Below, piece by piece: positions 1 to 9,081 of a stretch of 64,000 nucleotides of DNA (the stretch's first letter is position 1; the number at the start of each line of letters is the position of its first letter). Origin of the DNA: Microvirga terricola (lineage in GTDB: Bacteria > Pseudomonadota > Alphaproteobacteria > Rhizobiales > Beijerinckiaceae); assembly GCF_011777495.1 (NCBI RefSeq), contig NZ_JAATJS010000003.1, positions 434,001 to 498,000 of the forward strand, in the 5' to 3' direction. A model generated the notes under the pieces. The model made no database searches. It had not been told where the DNA came from and saw nothing but the letters and a program-made list of their open reading frames with translations. The position numbers and the translations under genes were made by a program.

Positions 1-124
1 ATCCGCTTTCGCCGACGATGCCGAGCTTTTCCGTTCCGATCTGGAACGAGACGCCGCGCACGGCCTCAAAGGTTCCGGTGCGTGTCGCGAAGGAGACGCG
101 GAGATTTTGAATATCGACCAGCAT
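1..124 (-). CDS. ABC transporter ATP-binding protein, N-terminal part (DppD/OppD type)
   Basis: Only the first 41 codons are inside the window; the gene continues past position 1. The reading frame from the ATG at 122-124 gives a typical start of a peptide-importer ATPase (MLVDIQNLRVSF) and runs into the beginning of a Walker A motif (GESG) at the edge. The start overlaps the stop of the upstream permease gene as ATGA, so the two are translationally coupled. By family it would hydrolyse ATP at the inner face of the membrane to power the permease pair encoded at 124-2036. Whether a second ATPase (DppF type) follows lies outside the window. Confidence 0.85.
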   Translation of the reverse strand, partial: MLVDIQNLRVSFATRTGTFEAVRGVSFQIGTEKLGIVGESG

Positions 125-1026
125 CAGCGTTGCTTCGGATCGAGGACGTCACGCAGGCCGTCGCCCAGGAAGTTGAAGGCAAGAGAGGCCATGAAGATGG
201 CGAGGCCGGGAATGGTCGGCACCCACCATTGCTCGAAGATGAACCGCTTGGCGGTTGCGATCATCGCGCCCCATTCGGGAGACGGCGGCTGTGCGCCCAT
301 GCCGAGGAAGCCGAGGCTCGCGGCAGTGATGATGATCGAACTCATGTCGAGGGTGATGCGCACGATAAGGCTCGGAACGCAGAGCGGCGCGATGTGCCGC
401 AGCACGATGCGCCCCGCCGGAGCGCCCGTGAGGCGGCAGGCGGCGACGAAGTCGCTGTTGCGCACGGTCATCGTTTCCGCGCGGGCAAGGCGGGCATAAG
501 GCGGCCATGCGGTGAGCGCGATAGCGAGAACGGCGCTTTCGACGCCGGGCTTGAGCGCCGCGACGAAGGCGAGCGCGAGGATCAGGCGTGGGAAGGCGAG
601 AAAGACGTCCGTGACGCGCATGAGAATGCGGTCCACTGTGCCACCCGCATAGCCCGCGACGCAGCCGACAGCGAGGCCGAGGGGCGCGACGAGGACCACG
701 ACGGCGATCACCATGCCGAGCGTCACCCGCCCGCCATAGAGAATGCGCGAGTAGATGTCGCGGCCCAGCTCATCCGTGCCAAACCAGTGTGCGGCGGAGG
801 GCTTCGCAAGGCGATTGGTGAGATCCTGCACGCCCGGATCGTGCGTCGCCAGAAGCGGCGCGGCGAGCGACAGGAGAACGAACGCCACGACGACGACGAG
901 GCCGATCATCGCGAGCGGGTTGGAACGAAGATCGAGCCAGGCGCGGTAGCGCCGCCCCCAGGCGGCTTGAGAGCGTGACGCGGGAGTTTCGTCCAGCAGC
1001 CACGCGCGGGAAAAGGAAGCACTCAT
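124..1026 (-). CDS. ABC transporter permease, DppC/OppC type
   Basis: This 300-residue inner-membrane protein has an N-terminal cytoplasmic stretch, a first membrane span near residues 38-60 and then the five-span permease core. The GTDELGRD sequence after the first span and the EAA-type loop (DFVAACRLTGAPAGRIVLRH) that contacts the ATPase mark it as the C-type permease of a peptide/opine/nickel-class importer. It ends with the conserved GDGLRDVLDP. It overlaps the B-type permease upstream (1023-1026) and the ATPase downstream (122-126), so it belongs to one tightly packed operon with the binding protein at 2033-3631. The transported substrate cannot be read from the sequence. Confidence 0.92.
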   Translation of the reverse strand: MSASFSRAWLLDETPASRSQAAWGRRYRAWLDLRSNPLAMIGLVVVVAFVLLSLAAPLLATHDPGVQDLTNRLAKPSAAHWFGTDELGRDIYSRILYGGRVTLGMVIAVVVLVAPLGLAVGCVAGYAGGTVDRILMRVTDVFLAFPRLILALAFVAALKPGVESAVLAIALTAWPPYARLARAETMTVRNSDFVAACRLTGAPAGRIVLRHIAPLCVPSLIVRITLDMSSIIITAASLGFLGMGAQPPSPEWGAMIATAKRFIFEQWWVPTIPGLAIFMASLAFNFLGDGLRDVLDPKQR

Positions 1027-2036
1027 CGTACGCGCGGGTCCAGTTGCCGATAGACGGCATCGGCGAGAAGGTTGAGACCGACATAAACGAGGCCGACCAG
1101 AAGGGTGGCGCCCATCACGGGATTCATGTCGGCATTCATGAGGGAAACGGTGAGGTACTGTCCAAGGCCCGGCCAGCTGAAGACCGTCTCGGTGACGACC
1201 GCGCCCTCGAGCAGGCCTGCATAGGTCAGCGCCAGCACGGTGACGAGCTGCACGCCCACATTCGGGAAGGCATGGATCCAGATCACGGACATGGACGAGA
1301 GGCCCTTCGCGCGAGCCGTGATGACATATTCACCGCGCAGCGCGTCAAGCATGAAGGCGCGGGTCATGCGCGTGATGTAGGCCATGCTGAAATAGGCCAG
1401 GATGCAGACCGGCTGCACCATGTGCGCCAGCGCGTCCCAGAAGGCGTCCCAGTCGCCCGCGATGATCGAGTCGACGGTCAACAGGCCCGTGACATGCGGG
1501 ATCATGTCCTGAAACACGATGTCCTGCCGCCCCGGTCCCGGCGCGATGCCGAGCGCCGCGTAGAACACGAGCAGGCTGATCATCGCCAGCACGAACACGG
1601 GAAGAGAGTGACCCGCGAGGCAGACCACGCGGATCGCTTGGTCGATCCACGTGCCCTGTTTGACTGCGGCCCACACGCCGAGCGGAATGCCGATGAGCGC
1701 GGCGACGATGACCGCCGCCGTGGCAAGCTCCAGCGTTGCCGGGAAATACCGGGCGATGTCGCTGATCACCGGATTTTTCGTCAGGATGGAGCGGCCCAGA
1801 TCGCCGTGCAGCAATTGCACCACATAGTGGAAGAATTGCATGAGGATCGGCTGATCCAGGCCCATTTCCAGACGGGCCCGCTCGACCACCTCCTGAGGCG
1901 CGTTGTCGCCCACCGCCGCGATGACCGGGTCGATGGGCATCACGCGCCCGATGAGGAAGGTGATGATGACAAGCCCCAGCAGTGTGAGGCCGACGCTGGC
2001 GAGAAGTCCCGCCAGCGCGTTCAGTCGTTTCGTCAC
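1023..2036 (-). CDS. ABC transporter permease, DppB/OppB type
   Basis: This 337-residue polytopic membrane protein is the B-type permease partner. It shows an N-terminal membrane span, the long periplasmic segment typical of DppB, and an EAA loop (EYVITARAKGLSSMSVIWIH) near residues 212-231. The C-terminal motif LGLNLLADAVYRQLDPRVR is usual for the family. It overlaps the binding-protein gene by four bases (2033-2036) and the C-type permease by four bases. A strongly charged periplasmic loop around residues 130-175 is longer than in the second importer of this window, so the two systems are not recent duplicates. Confidence 0.92.
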   Translation of the reverse strand: MTKRLNALAGLLASVGLTLLGLVIITFLIGRVMPIDPVIAAVGDNAPQEVVERARLEMGLDQPILMQFFHYVVQLLHGDLGRSILTKNPVISDIARYFPATLELATAAVIVAALIGIPLGVWAAVKQGTWIDQAIRVVCLAGHSLPVFVLAMISLLVFYAALGIAPGPGRQDIVFQDMIPHVTGLLTVDSIIAGDWDAFWDALAHMVQPVCILAYFSMAYITRMTRAFMLDALRGEYVITARAKGLSSMSVIWIHAFPNVGVQLVTVLALTYAGLLEGAVVTETVFSWPGLGQYLTVSLMNADMNPVMGATLLVGLVYVGLNLLADAVYRQLDPRVR

Positions 2037-3631
2037 GCCTTGCTCGCTCCGAGGTAGGAGTGGCTGTCGGAGAGCGTGCCGAGACGGACGCCCGACACGT
2101 TCTTGCGGCAGGCTGCCGTGGTGACGGCCTGGAACATCAGCGCGAACGGGCTGCTCTGCATGTGGTCGCGTTGGATCTGCTCATAGAGCGCGATGCGCTT
2201 AGCGGGATCGCGTTCCTTGAGGGCCGCTTCCGACCGCTCGGCGAACTCCTTGCTCTGCCAGGACGAACGCCATGCGAGCGTGCGGTTGCGCGCTTCGTCG
2301 CCGTTGTCCGCGTTGACGCAGAACTGCTCCGAGTTGGTGTTCGGATCGAAGTAGTCAGAGCCCCAGGCGGTGAGGATCAGCTCATGCTGGCGCGCGCGCA
2401 TCTTGGTGAGGACCTGACGGTTCTCGGACGCGAGCAACTTCACCTTGATGCCGATCTCCGCGAGGTTCGCCTGAATGGTCTGGGCGATATCGGGATAAGG
2501 CTGTGCGGAATAGTGATCCATCGCAATCTCGAAGCCGTCCGCGTGGCCTGCTTCGGCCATGAGGGCCTTGGCCTTTGCGACATCCTTCTGGAACGGCGTG
2601 TCCTTGATCGCACCGGGGAAGCCTTCCGGCAGGAAGCTCTGGTGCACCACGTGGGTGAGGGGGATGACGTTCTTCTGGATGCCCTGATAGTCGAGCACCC
2701 ACTTGATCGCCTGCTGCACCTTCGGCTTGGCCAGGGCCGGGTGCTTCTGGTTCATCGAGATGACCATGAGCGACGCCACGCCCTTCTGGACGAGGTTATA
2801 GTTGGCGTCATCCTTGATCACGCGCAGCTGCTCGGTGGTCAGGTTGCGCGCGACGTCCGCATCGCCCTTCTGCAGCATGAGGAGCTGCGCGGACGGATCG
2901 ACGATGTGGCGCAGGATGATGCGCTTCACATTGCCCTTCGTCTTGCGGTTCGGGTTGGCTTCGAGGATCACGCTCTCGCTCGGCTTCCAGGAACGCAAGG
3001 TCCACTCGCCGGAGCCCGCGCTGTTCTGGCGCAGCCAGCCGTTGCCGAAGTCGTCGCCCTGGACCTTCTCCAGAACGGCCTTCTTCTCAACAATGCTCGC
3101 GACGTTGGCAGAGAGGCAGTAGAGCAGGAAGGAAGAAGAGGTCGGCTCCGACGTCACGATCACGAGCGTGTGCGGATCGGTGGCCTTGATGCGCTCGGCC
3201 ACATTGTCCTTGGTGAAGCCGAACTGGTTGATGATGAAGGCTGCGCTCTTGTTCATGATCACGGCGCGCTGCAGGGAGAACGCAGCGTCTTCCGCCGTCA
3301 CCGACGAGCCGGCGGCGAATTTCGCATCCTTCTTCAGCTTGAAGGTGAAGGTCTTGCCATCCGCGCTCGCGTCCCAGGTGTCGGCGAGGTCGCCGATGAC
3401 CTCGGACGGGTTGTCGAGATTCGGCTTCACGAGCTTCTGATAGATGTTGGAGCTGATTTCGCTCCCCACCGCCTCGAAGCTCTCATGCGGGTCGAGGCTC
3501 GTCATGTTGTCGAGCTGCTGCGCGACGACCAGGATGTCCTTGGGCGTATCGGCATAAGCGGCCGACAGGCCGGTGTAGCTGAAGAATGACGCAGCCGCGG
3601 AGCTTGCAAGAAATGTGCGCCGATTGAGCAT
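2033..3631 (-). CDS. ABC transporter substrate-binding protein, family 5, Tat-exported
   Basis: This 532-residue periplasmic binding protein of the DppA/OppA family (SBP_bac_5) is the first gene of its operon. The N-terminus MLNRRTFLASSAAASFF has a twin-arginine motif (RRTFL) followed by a hydrophobic stretch and a cut site near AYA-DTP, so export by Tat is likely. The mature part shows the family pattern: an early Y-Q-KLV segment, a FTFKLKKDAKF motif and the C-terminal RDHMQ-FALMFQ segment. A GAGGTG ribosome-binding site lies about 10 bases before the ATG. Substrate unknown; the neighbouring dipeptidase suggests peptides, which is inference. Confidence 0.92.
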   Translation of the reverse strand: MLNRRTFLASSAAASFFSYTGLSAAYADTPKDILVVAQQLDNMTSLDPHESFEAVGSEISSNIYQKLVKPNLDNPSEVIGDLADTWDASADGKTFTFKLKKDAKFAAGSSVTAEDAAFSLQRAVIMNKSAAFIINQFGFTKDNVAERIKATDPHTLVIVTSEPTSSSFLLYCLSANVASIVEKKAVLEKVQGDDFGNGWLRQNSAGSGEWTLRSWKPSESVILEANPNRKTKGNVKRIILRHIVDPSAQLLMLQKGDADVARNLTTEQLRVIKDDANYNLVQKGVASLMVISMNQKHPALAKPKVQQAIKWVLDYQGIQKNVIPLTHVVHQSFLPEGFPGAIKDTPFQKDVAKAKALMAEAGHADGFEIAMDHYSAQPYPDIAQTIQANLAEIGIKVKLLASENRQVLTKMRARQHELILTAWGSDYFDPNTNSEQFCVNADNGDEARNRTLAWRSSWQSKEFAERSEAALKERDPAKRIALYEQIQRDHMQSSPFALMFQAVTTAACRKNVSGVRLGTLSDSHSYLGASKA

Positions 3632-4020
3632 CCCGTATCACCTCATCTCAAGGAAGGACGACCCGTAGAGGTCTTTGTTGACGTCCGGAAGCATCGCCAC
3701 TGAGCGTATAGCATTCCGTCGCTTTTGTTCGCGGCAAGCAATATCGAGTTTTACGCGCCTTGCGGGGTCGGCATATTGTCGCCTTGATCGCGCGGTGGAT
3801 TGTAAAAGATCGTTTGCCAGCCGTCGGCAAAGTACACGGCGCATGTTTTGCCTGACAAATTCGGAAAATGGCATTCCCTATGCGTGCCTTGCATCGGCGT
3901 TGGTCTCCTTATGCAAGAGAGGCATCGCTTCTGTCATAATTTGAATTGGCGCGATGGCACGATCCGATCCTACACGGGAGTCGGCAAGTCTGTGTCCTTT
4001 CTCCATTTTGGTGCAACATC
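3632..4020. promoter_or_regulatory. Divergent intergenic region between importer operon and dipeptidase
   Basis: This is 389 bases without a convincing gene, between two divergent transcription units, so it should carry both promoters. It is visibly less GC-rich than the flanks (for example around 3700-3760 and 3830-3960). Short open frames in it lack ribosome-binding sites and family features. No clear inverted repeat or terminator was found. Confidence 0.5.
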
Positions 4021-5067
4021 ATGACAACCGATGCTCCCGTTCCTGTCTTCGACGGACATAATGACGTCCTGCTTCGTCTATGGCGGTCGGGCACCAAGGC
4101 GGCGGAGCACGATTTCCTGCGCGAGAACGAGACGGGCCATCTCGACCTGCCCCGTGCACGCGCCGGCGGGTTCGCGGGCGGTCTGTTCGCGGTCTATGTG
4201 CCGTCGTCCGCGACGGCGACGGGGGCAGACGGCAAGCCGGAGCCTCTGGCGCCCTCACTGGCGGAAGCTCAGGCGGCGACCTTGGAACTGGTGTCACTGC
4301 TGGCTCGCATGGAACGCGTATCAGACGGGGGCCTGACGATTTGCCGTACCGCCGGAGACATTCGTGGCGCGATGGCGGCCGGGTCCGTCGCGGCGGTGCT
4401 GCATGTGGAAGGGGCCGAGATGATCGATCCCGACCTCAAAATGCTGGACGTGCTATACCAAGCCGGATTGCGCTCTATCGGCCCGGTCTGGAGCCGGACG
4501 AACATTTTTGGCTACGGCGTGCCGTTCCGCTTTCCGTCCTCGCCCGATATCGGGCCTGGCCTGACGGAGGAGGGGAAGGCACTGGTGCGGGCCTGTAATG
4601 ACCTGCGCATCATGGTGGACCTGTCGCATCTCAACGAGCAGGGCTTCTGGGATGTCGCGAAGGTATCGGATGCGCCTCTTGTCGCCAGTCACTCCAACGT
4701 CCATGCACTGACGCCCCACTCGCGCAACCTCACCGACCGCCAGTTGGACGCTATCCGCGAGCGCGATGGGCTTGTGGGCCTGAATTTCGGTACGATGTTC
4801 ATGCGCGAAGATGGGCGCAAGGACCCGGACACGCCGCTCGACGCGTTGGTGCGCCACATCGATTATCTGGTTGATCGCATCGGCCTCGATCGCGTCGGCC
4901 TGGGCTCGGATTTCGATGGCACCACAGTCCCGAACGATCTTCGCGACGCCAGCCGCTTGCCCGCTCTCGTCGCTGCCATGCGCAAAAAGGGCTACGACGA
5001 GGACGCCGTGACGAAGATTTGCAGCGGCAACTGGATCCGCGTCCTCGAGAAGACCTGGCAGTCGTAA
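4021..5067 (+). CDS. Membrane dipeptidase (peptidase family M19)
   Basis: This 348-residue zinc-dependent dipeptidase hydrolyses dipeptides. The start was set at the ATG at 4021 because the family motif DGHNDVL (metal ligands H13 and D15) then falls near the N-terminus; the open frame extends further upstream without homology. Other signatures are VLHVEGAEMI (bridging Glu), DLSHLNEQGFWDV and VASHSNVHALTPHSRNLTD (His ligands), and GLGSDFDGTT (Asp). There is no signal peptide, so the enzyme is probably cytoplasmic and would act on peptides brought in by the divergent ABC importer. A strong terminator follows at 5093-5124. Confidence 0.93.
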   Translation: MTTDAPVPVFDGHNDVLLRLWRSGTKAAEHDFLRENETGHLDLPRARAGGFAGGLFAVYVPSSATATGADGKPEPLAPSLAEAQAATLELVSLLARMERVSDGGLTICRTAGDIRGAMAAGSVAAVLHVEGAEMIDPDLKMLDVLYQAGLRSIGPVWSRTNIFGYGVPFRFPSSPDIGPGLTEEGKALVRACNDLRIMVDLSHLNEQGFWDVAKVSDAPLVASHSNVHALTPHSRNLTDRQLDAIRERDGLVGLNFGTMFMREDGRKDPDTPLDALVRHIDYLVDRIGLDRVGLGSDFDGTTVPNDLRDASRLPALVAAMRKKGYDEDAVTKICSGNWIRVLEKTWQS

Positions 5068-5092
5068 GACGCCGAGCAGCGGTGCAAACGAT

Positions 5093-5124
5093 GGGCGGGC
5101 CTGTGGGCCCGCCCTTTTCATTTT
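5093..5124 (+). terminator. Rho-independent terminator after dipeptidase
   Basis: A perfect 9-bp GC stem (GGGCGGGCC at 5093-5101, GGCCCGCCC at 5106-5114) with a four-base loop is followed by TTTTCATTTT. It lies 25 bases after the dipeptidase stop. Confidence 0.9.
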
Positions 5125-5252
5125 CAGGCAAAGATGTTGACGGATAGCATAAAAATGTCGTTCATTCAGGAACTTTTCGCCGTGAGGGGAAGATAATTCC
5201 CCATCTGGTGGACGGATGCGGAAGAAAGTTCTCAATTTTAGCAAGAAATGAA

Positions 5253-5732
5253 ATGGACGCCATCGACACGAAGATTCTGACCCTCCTGCAGGAGGATTGC
5301 AGCATCTCGATTGCGGAGCTCGCCCAGAAGGTCGGCTTGTCCCAGACGCCGTGCTGGAAGCGCATTCAGCGCCTCGAAGCGACCGGGGTCGTGGAAAAGC
5401 GGGTGGCGCTCGTCAACCCCGAGAAGATCGGGCTTGGGCTGACGGTTTTCGTCTCCGTCGAAACCTCCGATCACTCGGGCGCGTGGTTGGAGCGCTTCGC
5501 GGAGTTCGTCTCTGCCATGCCGGAAGTAATGGAGTTCTACCGCATGGCGGGCGACGTGGATTACATGCTGCGTGTCGTCGTCGCCGACATGGCCGCTTAC
5601 GATCAGTTCTACAAGCGGCTGATCGGTGAAATTCCGTTGAAGAATGTTACATCGCGTTTTGCGATGCAGCGTGTGAAATCGACGACGGCTTACGCGCTCC
5701 CGCCGCCCGGTAGCCGGCTCTCCTCGTCCTGA
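5253..5732 (+). CDS. Lrp/AsnC family transcriptional regulator
   Basis: This 159-residue regulator begins MDAIDTKILTLLQED, the standard Lrp N-terminus, which sets the start at 5253 rather than further upstream. Residues 1-50 form the helix-turn-helix domain (ISIAELAQKVGLSQTPCWKRIQRLE) and residues about 65-150 the RAM ligand-binding domain (VMEFYRMAGDVDYMLRVVV). Such proteins usually sense amino acids and control their transport or catabolism. Position between a dipeptidase and an amidase, and near a peptide importer, makes local regulation of these genes a reasonable inference. No operator could be defined. Confidence 0.9.
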   Translation: MDAIDTKILTLLQEDCSISIAELAQKVGLSQTPCWKRIQRLEATGVVEKRVALVNPEKIGLGLTVFVSVETSDHSGAWLERFAEFVSAMPEVMEFYRMAGDVDYMLRVVVADMAAYDQFYKRLIGEIPLKNVTSRFAMQRVKSTTAYALPPPGSRLSSS

Positions 5733-5846
5733 TCGGCAAAGCCCGCGCGCGGTGCATCGCACATCGGCGCGAAAAGCCGTTTACGTCGCCGGAACGATGG
5801 CGCAGCATGTCCCGAAACGAATCCATTTCGTCAGGGAGAATGTCAG

Positions 5847-7283
5847 GTGAGCGCGCAATCCTCTTTGGCCCAGAGCGGCCAGGACCCGGTCTCCAATCTC
5901 GCCGATTGGACGGGCGCCGAACTGCTGGAGGGATATGCTCGCAAAAGCATCTCGCCGGTCGACGTTACGAAGGCAGTCATCGCACGGATCGAAGCTTATG
6001 AGCCGCAGCTGCAGGCGCTCTATGCCTTCGATCCCAGTGCCGCGTTGAAGGATGCCGAAGCATCCGAGCGGCGCTGGATGCGCGGTGAGGCGCTGCCTCT
6101 GGATGGCATCCCCGGAACGATCAAGGAAAACATTGCGACGAAAGGCACGCCCGTGCCGCTCGGCACGGCGGCGCGGCCGCTGGACCCGGCGCCCGTGGAT
6201 GCGCCGCCTGCGGCGCGGCTGCGTGAAGATGGCGTGATCATTCTCGCCAAGACGACGATGCCGGATTATGGCATGTTGTCTTCCGGACTTTCGAGCTTCC
6301 ATCCGCTCTCCCGCAATCCGTGGGACGTGTCGAAGAATCCGGGCGGCAGTTCGGCAGGGGCGGGGAGTGCCGCGGCAGCAGGATATGGCCCATTCCATAT
6401 CGGCACCGATATTGGCGGGTCGATCCGTCTGCCCGCAGGATGGTGCGGCGTGTTCGGTCTGAAACCGAGCTTCGGCCGCATTCCGATCGATCCAGCCTAT
6501 TACGGCCGCGTCGCGGGGCCGATGACGCGCACGGTGCACGATGCGGCGCTGATGATGCGCAGTCTCACCCGGCCCGATATGCGCGACGCGATGAGCCTTC
6601 CTTATCAGGATCTGCCCTGGCTCGATCTCGACATCGACATCAAGGGGTTGCGGATCGGCGTCATGATGGATTCCGGCGTCGGCCTCGGCCTCGGCCTCGC
6701 CCTCGACGGCGAAGTGCACGCCTCAATCGAGGCGGCAGCGAAGGCATTCGCGGCAGCTGGAGCCATCATCGAGGAAGTGCCCGCTTTCATCACCCGCGAG
6801 ATGCTCGATGGCCTCGACGATTTCTGGCGGCAGCGCGCCTGGATGGATATCGGCGCGTTGAGCGATGACAAGCGCGCGCTGGTGCTGCCTTATATCCATG
6901 CCTGGGCGGAAGGCGGTCGGTCGCTGACCGGCGCCGAGGTTTATGCGGGCATGAACCAGATGATGGTGATGCGCAACGCCGCTATCGCCGCGACGAAGGA
7001 CTTTGATTTCGTGTTGTCGCCGGTTTCGCCCGTCGTCGCCTACGCGGCCGAACTGGCGTCTCCGAATCACGATCCGGAAGCGCCTTTCGAGCATATCGGC
7101 TACACGGTCGCCTTCAACATGTCCGATCAGCCCGCCGCGTCGGTCAATGCCGGGTTCACGAAAGCTGGCTTGCCCATCGGCTTGCAGATCATCGGACGGC
7201 GCTTTGATGATATCGGCGTCATGCGGATGAGCCGCGCATGGGAAACGATGCGGGGCGAACAGCGGGAATGGCCGAAGTTCTGA
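5847..7283 (+). CDS. Amidase (amidase-signature family)
   Basis: This 478-residue enzyme hydrolyses a C-N amide bond with the Ser-cisSer-Lys triad. The signature is intact: K93 (TIKENIATKG), cis-Ser S168 in GGSSAG and nucleophile S192 in DIGGSIR, with the usual 24-residue spacing between the two serines. The start is a GTG at 5847 preceded by AGGGAGA. No signal peptide is seen. Length and sequence fit the broad group that includes aryl-acyl amidases and GatA-like enzymes; it is not GatA itself, because no gatB or gatC neighbours it. The substrate is unknown. It converges on the gene at 7342-8043 across a hairpin. Confidence 0.9.
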   Translation: MSAQSSLAQSGQDPVSNLADWTGAELLEGYARKSISPVDVTKAVIARIEAYEPQLQALYAFDPSAALKDAEASERRWMRGEALPLDGIPGTIKENIATKGTPVPLGTAARPLDPAPVDAPPAARLREDGVIILAKTTMPDYGMLSSGLSSFHPLSRNPWDVSKNPGGSSAGAGSAAAAGYGPFHIGTDIGGSIRLPAGWCGVFGLKPSFGRIPIDPAYYGRVAGPMTRTVHDAALMMRSLTRPDMRDAMSLPYQDLPWLDLDIDIKGLRIGVMMDSGVGLGLGLALDGEVHASIEAAAKAFAAAGAIIEEVPAFITREMLDGLDDFWRQRAWMDIGALSDDKRALVLPYIHAWAEGGRSLTGAEVYAGMNQMMVMRNAAIAATKDFDFVLSPVSPVVAYAAELASPNHDPEAPFEHIGYTVAFNMSDQPAASVNAGFTKAGLPIGLQIIGRRFDDIGVMRMSRAWETMRGEQREWPKF

Positions 7284-7307
7284 CCCGGCCTTTCGTATTC
7301 GCGAGAG

Positions 7308-7336
7308 TTGAGAGCGCGCTTTTCGCGCGCTCTCAA
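7308..7336. terminator. Hairpin between convergent genes
   Basis: A perfect 12-bp stem (7308-7319 with 7325-7336, loop TTTTC) sits exactly between the convergent amidase and hypothetical genes. Neither strand has a clean U-run after the stem, so it may act as a weak bidirectional terminator or an RNA-stabilising hairpin. Confidence 0.65.
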
Positions 7337-7341
7337 AATGA

Positions 7342-8043
7342 TCAGTTCTGCGGGGATGCAGGATTGCTCGGGGCCGCGGGAGCAGGTTGAGGCGAGGCCT
7401 CGCGAATCTGTTTGACGAAATCGGTCAGACTGTTTGCGCCGCCCTGCTCGAAAGCGAGCTTGGTCAGCATGGTGCTGTCGAACGGCTCCTCCTGGATCGC
7501 GCCATCCATCATGACGGTTGTCTTGATGCCGGATGTGACGTCGAAGGAAACCGACTTCACCATGGCCCTCGGCCTGTTCTGCGCGTCGTTCGGATTTGCC
7601 GCGTTGGCAGTCTGCGGCTCTGCGACCGGCTGCGTCTCGGCGGTCTCCGGTTGGGGCGCCTGCTTAGCGGACTGCTTGCGGCGCCAGTTCTTGGTGGTCG
7701 TCAGAGACGACCATCCCTCTTTGCGCGCGGCATCGGTGTCTTCTTCTTCCGCGATGACCTTTTCAAGATGCTCCTGCGCCTGCTTTGCTTCAGTTTGTAC
7801 CGGCGATCCGAAAACGCCCACGAGAGGCATGTCGGCGCGTTCGGCATCAGCCTTCGTCCGCGCAGCATAAGCTGCATTCGCGGCATCGATGCGCTTGCGC
7901 GCCGACGCGACCTGTTGCGGGTCACTCGTATCGTAGGAATACTGATTGCCGTTGATCTCGTAGGTTGCCTTCCTGGCCTCGGCTTCACTTGCGACACCCA
8001 GCGCAAACGCTGCGGCCCCACATAAAATGAGTGTTTTGTTCAT
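7342..8043 (-). CDS. Secreted hypothetical protein, 233 residues
   Basis: I do not recognise a family. The N-terminus (MNKTLILCGAAAFALGVASEAEA) is a clear Sec signal peptide. A short segment after it (KATYEINGNQYSYDT) looks like a small beta-rich motif, followed by a charged helical region (about 45-110), a low-complexity Gln/Pro/Ala linker (about 125-155), a conserved-looking segment with SFDVTSGIKTTVMMDG (about 165-182) and a Pro/Ala-rich tail. The composition suggests a periplasmic or envelope protein. It is the only gene of its unit; its upstream region has an unusual AT-rich palindrome at 8131-8156. Confidence 0.75.
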   Translation of the reverse strand: MNKTLILCGAAAFALGVASEAEARKATYEINGNQYSYDTSDPQQVASARKRIDAANAAYAARTKADAERADMPLVGVFGSPVQTEAKQAQEHLEKVIAEEEDTDAARKEGWSSLTTTKNWRRKQSAKQAPQPETAETQPVAEPQTANAANPNDAQNRPRAMVKSVSFDVTSGIKTTVMMDGAIQEEPFDSTMLTKLAFEQGGANSLTDFVKQIREASPQPAPAAPSNPASPQN

Positions 8044-8130
8044 TGTCGCTCTCTCATTTTTCTGTTGATGCAGATGAGCGAATGATTATGGCTACGGTAT
8101 GGCCTGTCTTTGTGATGTAATGAGGTATCT

Positions 8131-8156
8131 CTATTTCTAGAAATATTTAGAAATAG
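8131..8156. repeat. AT-rich inverted repeat upstream of secreted hypothetical gene
   Basis: CTATTTCTA (8131-8139) and TAGAAATAG (8148-8156) form a perfect 9-bp inverted repeat with an eight-base spacer. The first arm overlaps a perfect 14-base palindrome, TATTTCTAGAAATA (8132-8145). The surrounding 8044-8247 gap is strikingly AT-rich for this genome. It may be an operator for the gene ending at 8043 or a hairpin after the importer operon that ends at 8248. Confidence 0.5.
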
Positions 8157-8247
8157 GGAGGAATATTTTTCATTGCGGAAACAGTAGTTATCGATGCTTC
8201 TGTATTTAATTTTATCTGACGGATCGGTGCCGGAATGTCATTCCCGG

Positions 8248-9081
8248 TTATCCTTCTCGCCCTCGCAATGTCGGGTCCAGCGCGTCCCGCAGGCCATCCC
8301 CCAACAGGTTCAGCCCTAAAACCGACAACGCAATCGCTATGCCGGGGGCGATGGCGAGGTGAGGGGCCTGGGAGAGATAGGTTTGCGCATCGCTCAACAT
8401 GCGGCCCCAACTGGGGTTCGGTGGGCGCACGCCGAGGCCGAGATAGCTCAAGCCCGCTTCAGTCAGGATCGCGAGCGCGAGTTGAATGGTGACCTGCACG
8501 ATGAGCGATCCCGCGATGTTCGGCAGCACGTCTTCCAGCGTGATCTTCAGCGGATGCTTGCCGATGGCGCGGGCGGCGGCGATGTAATCGAGCGTCCAGA
8601 TCTGCAGTGCGACGCCACGCGTGACGCGCGCGAAGACCGGGATGTTGAACACCGCAATCGCCAGCACCGCCGCAAGCGGCCCCGAGCCGACAAGCGCGCC
8701 GATCATGATGGCGGAGAGCACGGCGGGGAAGGCGAAGATCACATCCGATGCGCGCATGGCGATCTCATCCGCAATACCTTTCCACGCGGCGGCCGCGCAG
8801 CCGATGGCGGTGCCGATGGCAGCACCCAGCAACACCGCTGGCCACGCGATGGCAAGCGAGTTCCATGCGCCGACCATCAGGAGCGATGTGACATCGCGCC
8901 CAAAGTGATCCGTGCCGAGAAGGCCCGCTTCGAGGGGGGCCTTCAGGCGCAGCGCAATGCGTACGCGCGTCGGCACCTCCGGCGTCCAGACGAGCGAGAG
9001 GAGGGCGGTGACGATGAGCAGCGCCGTCAAAATGCCGCCGACGATGAGCGCCGTGTTCCAGCGCAGCGAGGAGCGCTTCAT
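8248..9081 (-). CDS. ABC transporter permease, DppC type (second importer)
   Basis: This 277-residue inner-membrane permease starts at the ATG at 9079-9081 (MKRSSLRWNTALIVGG), overlapping the stop of the B-type permease; the open frame is longer upstream but reads only through the neighbouring gene. It shows one N-terminal span, the motif GTDHFGRDV, an EAA loop (DYIAAARAIGKHPLKITLEDV) and the C-terminal GDGLRDALDPTLRG. It is the last gene of the leftward operon that begins with the fused ATPase at 15638. Confidence 0.92.
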   Translation of the reverse strand: MKRSSLRWNTALIVGGILTALLIVTALLSLVWTPEVPTRVRIALRLKAPLEAGLLGTDHFGRDVTSLLMVGAWNSLAIAWPAVLLGAAIGTAIGCAAAAWKGIADEIAMRASDVIFAFPAVLSAIMIGALVGSGPLAAVLAIAVFNIPVFARVTRGVALQIWTLDYIAAARAIGKHPLKITLEDVLPNIAGSLIVQVTIQLALAILTEAGLSYLGLGVRPPNPSWGRMLSDAQTYLSQAPHLAIAPGIAIALSVLGLNLLGDGLRDALDPTLRGREG

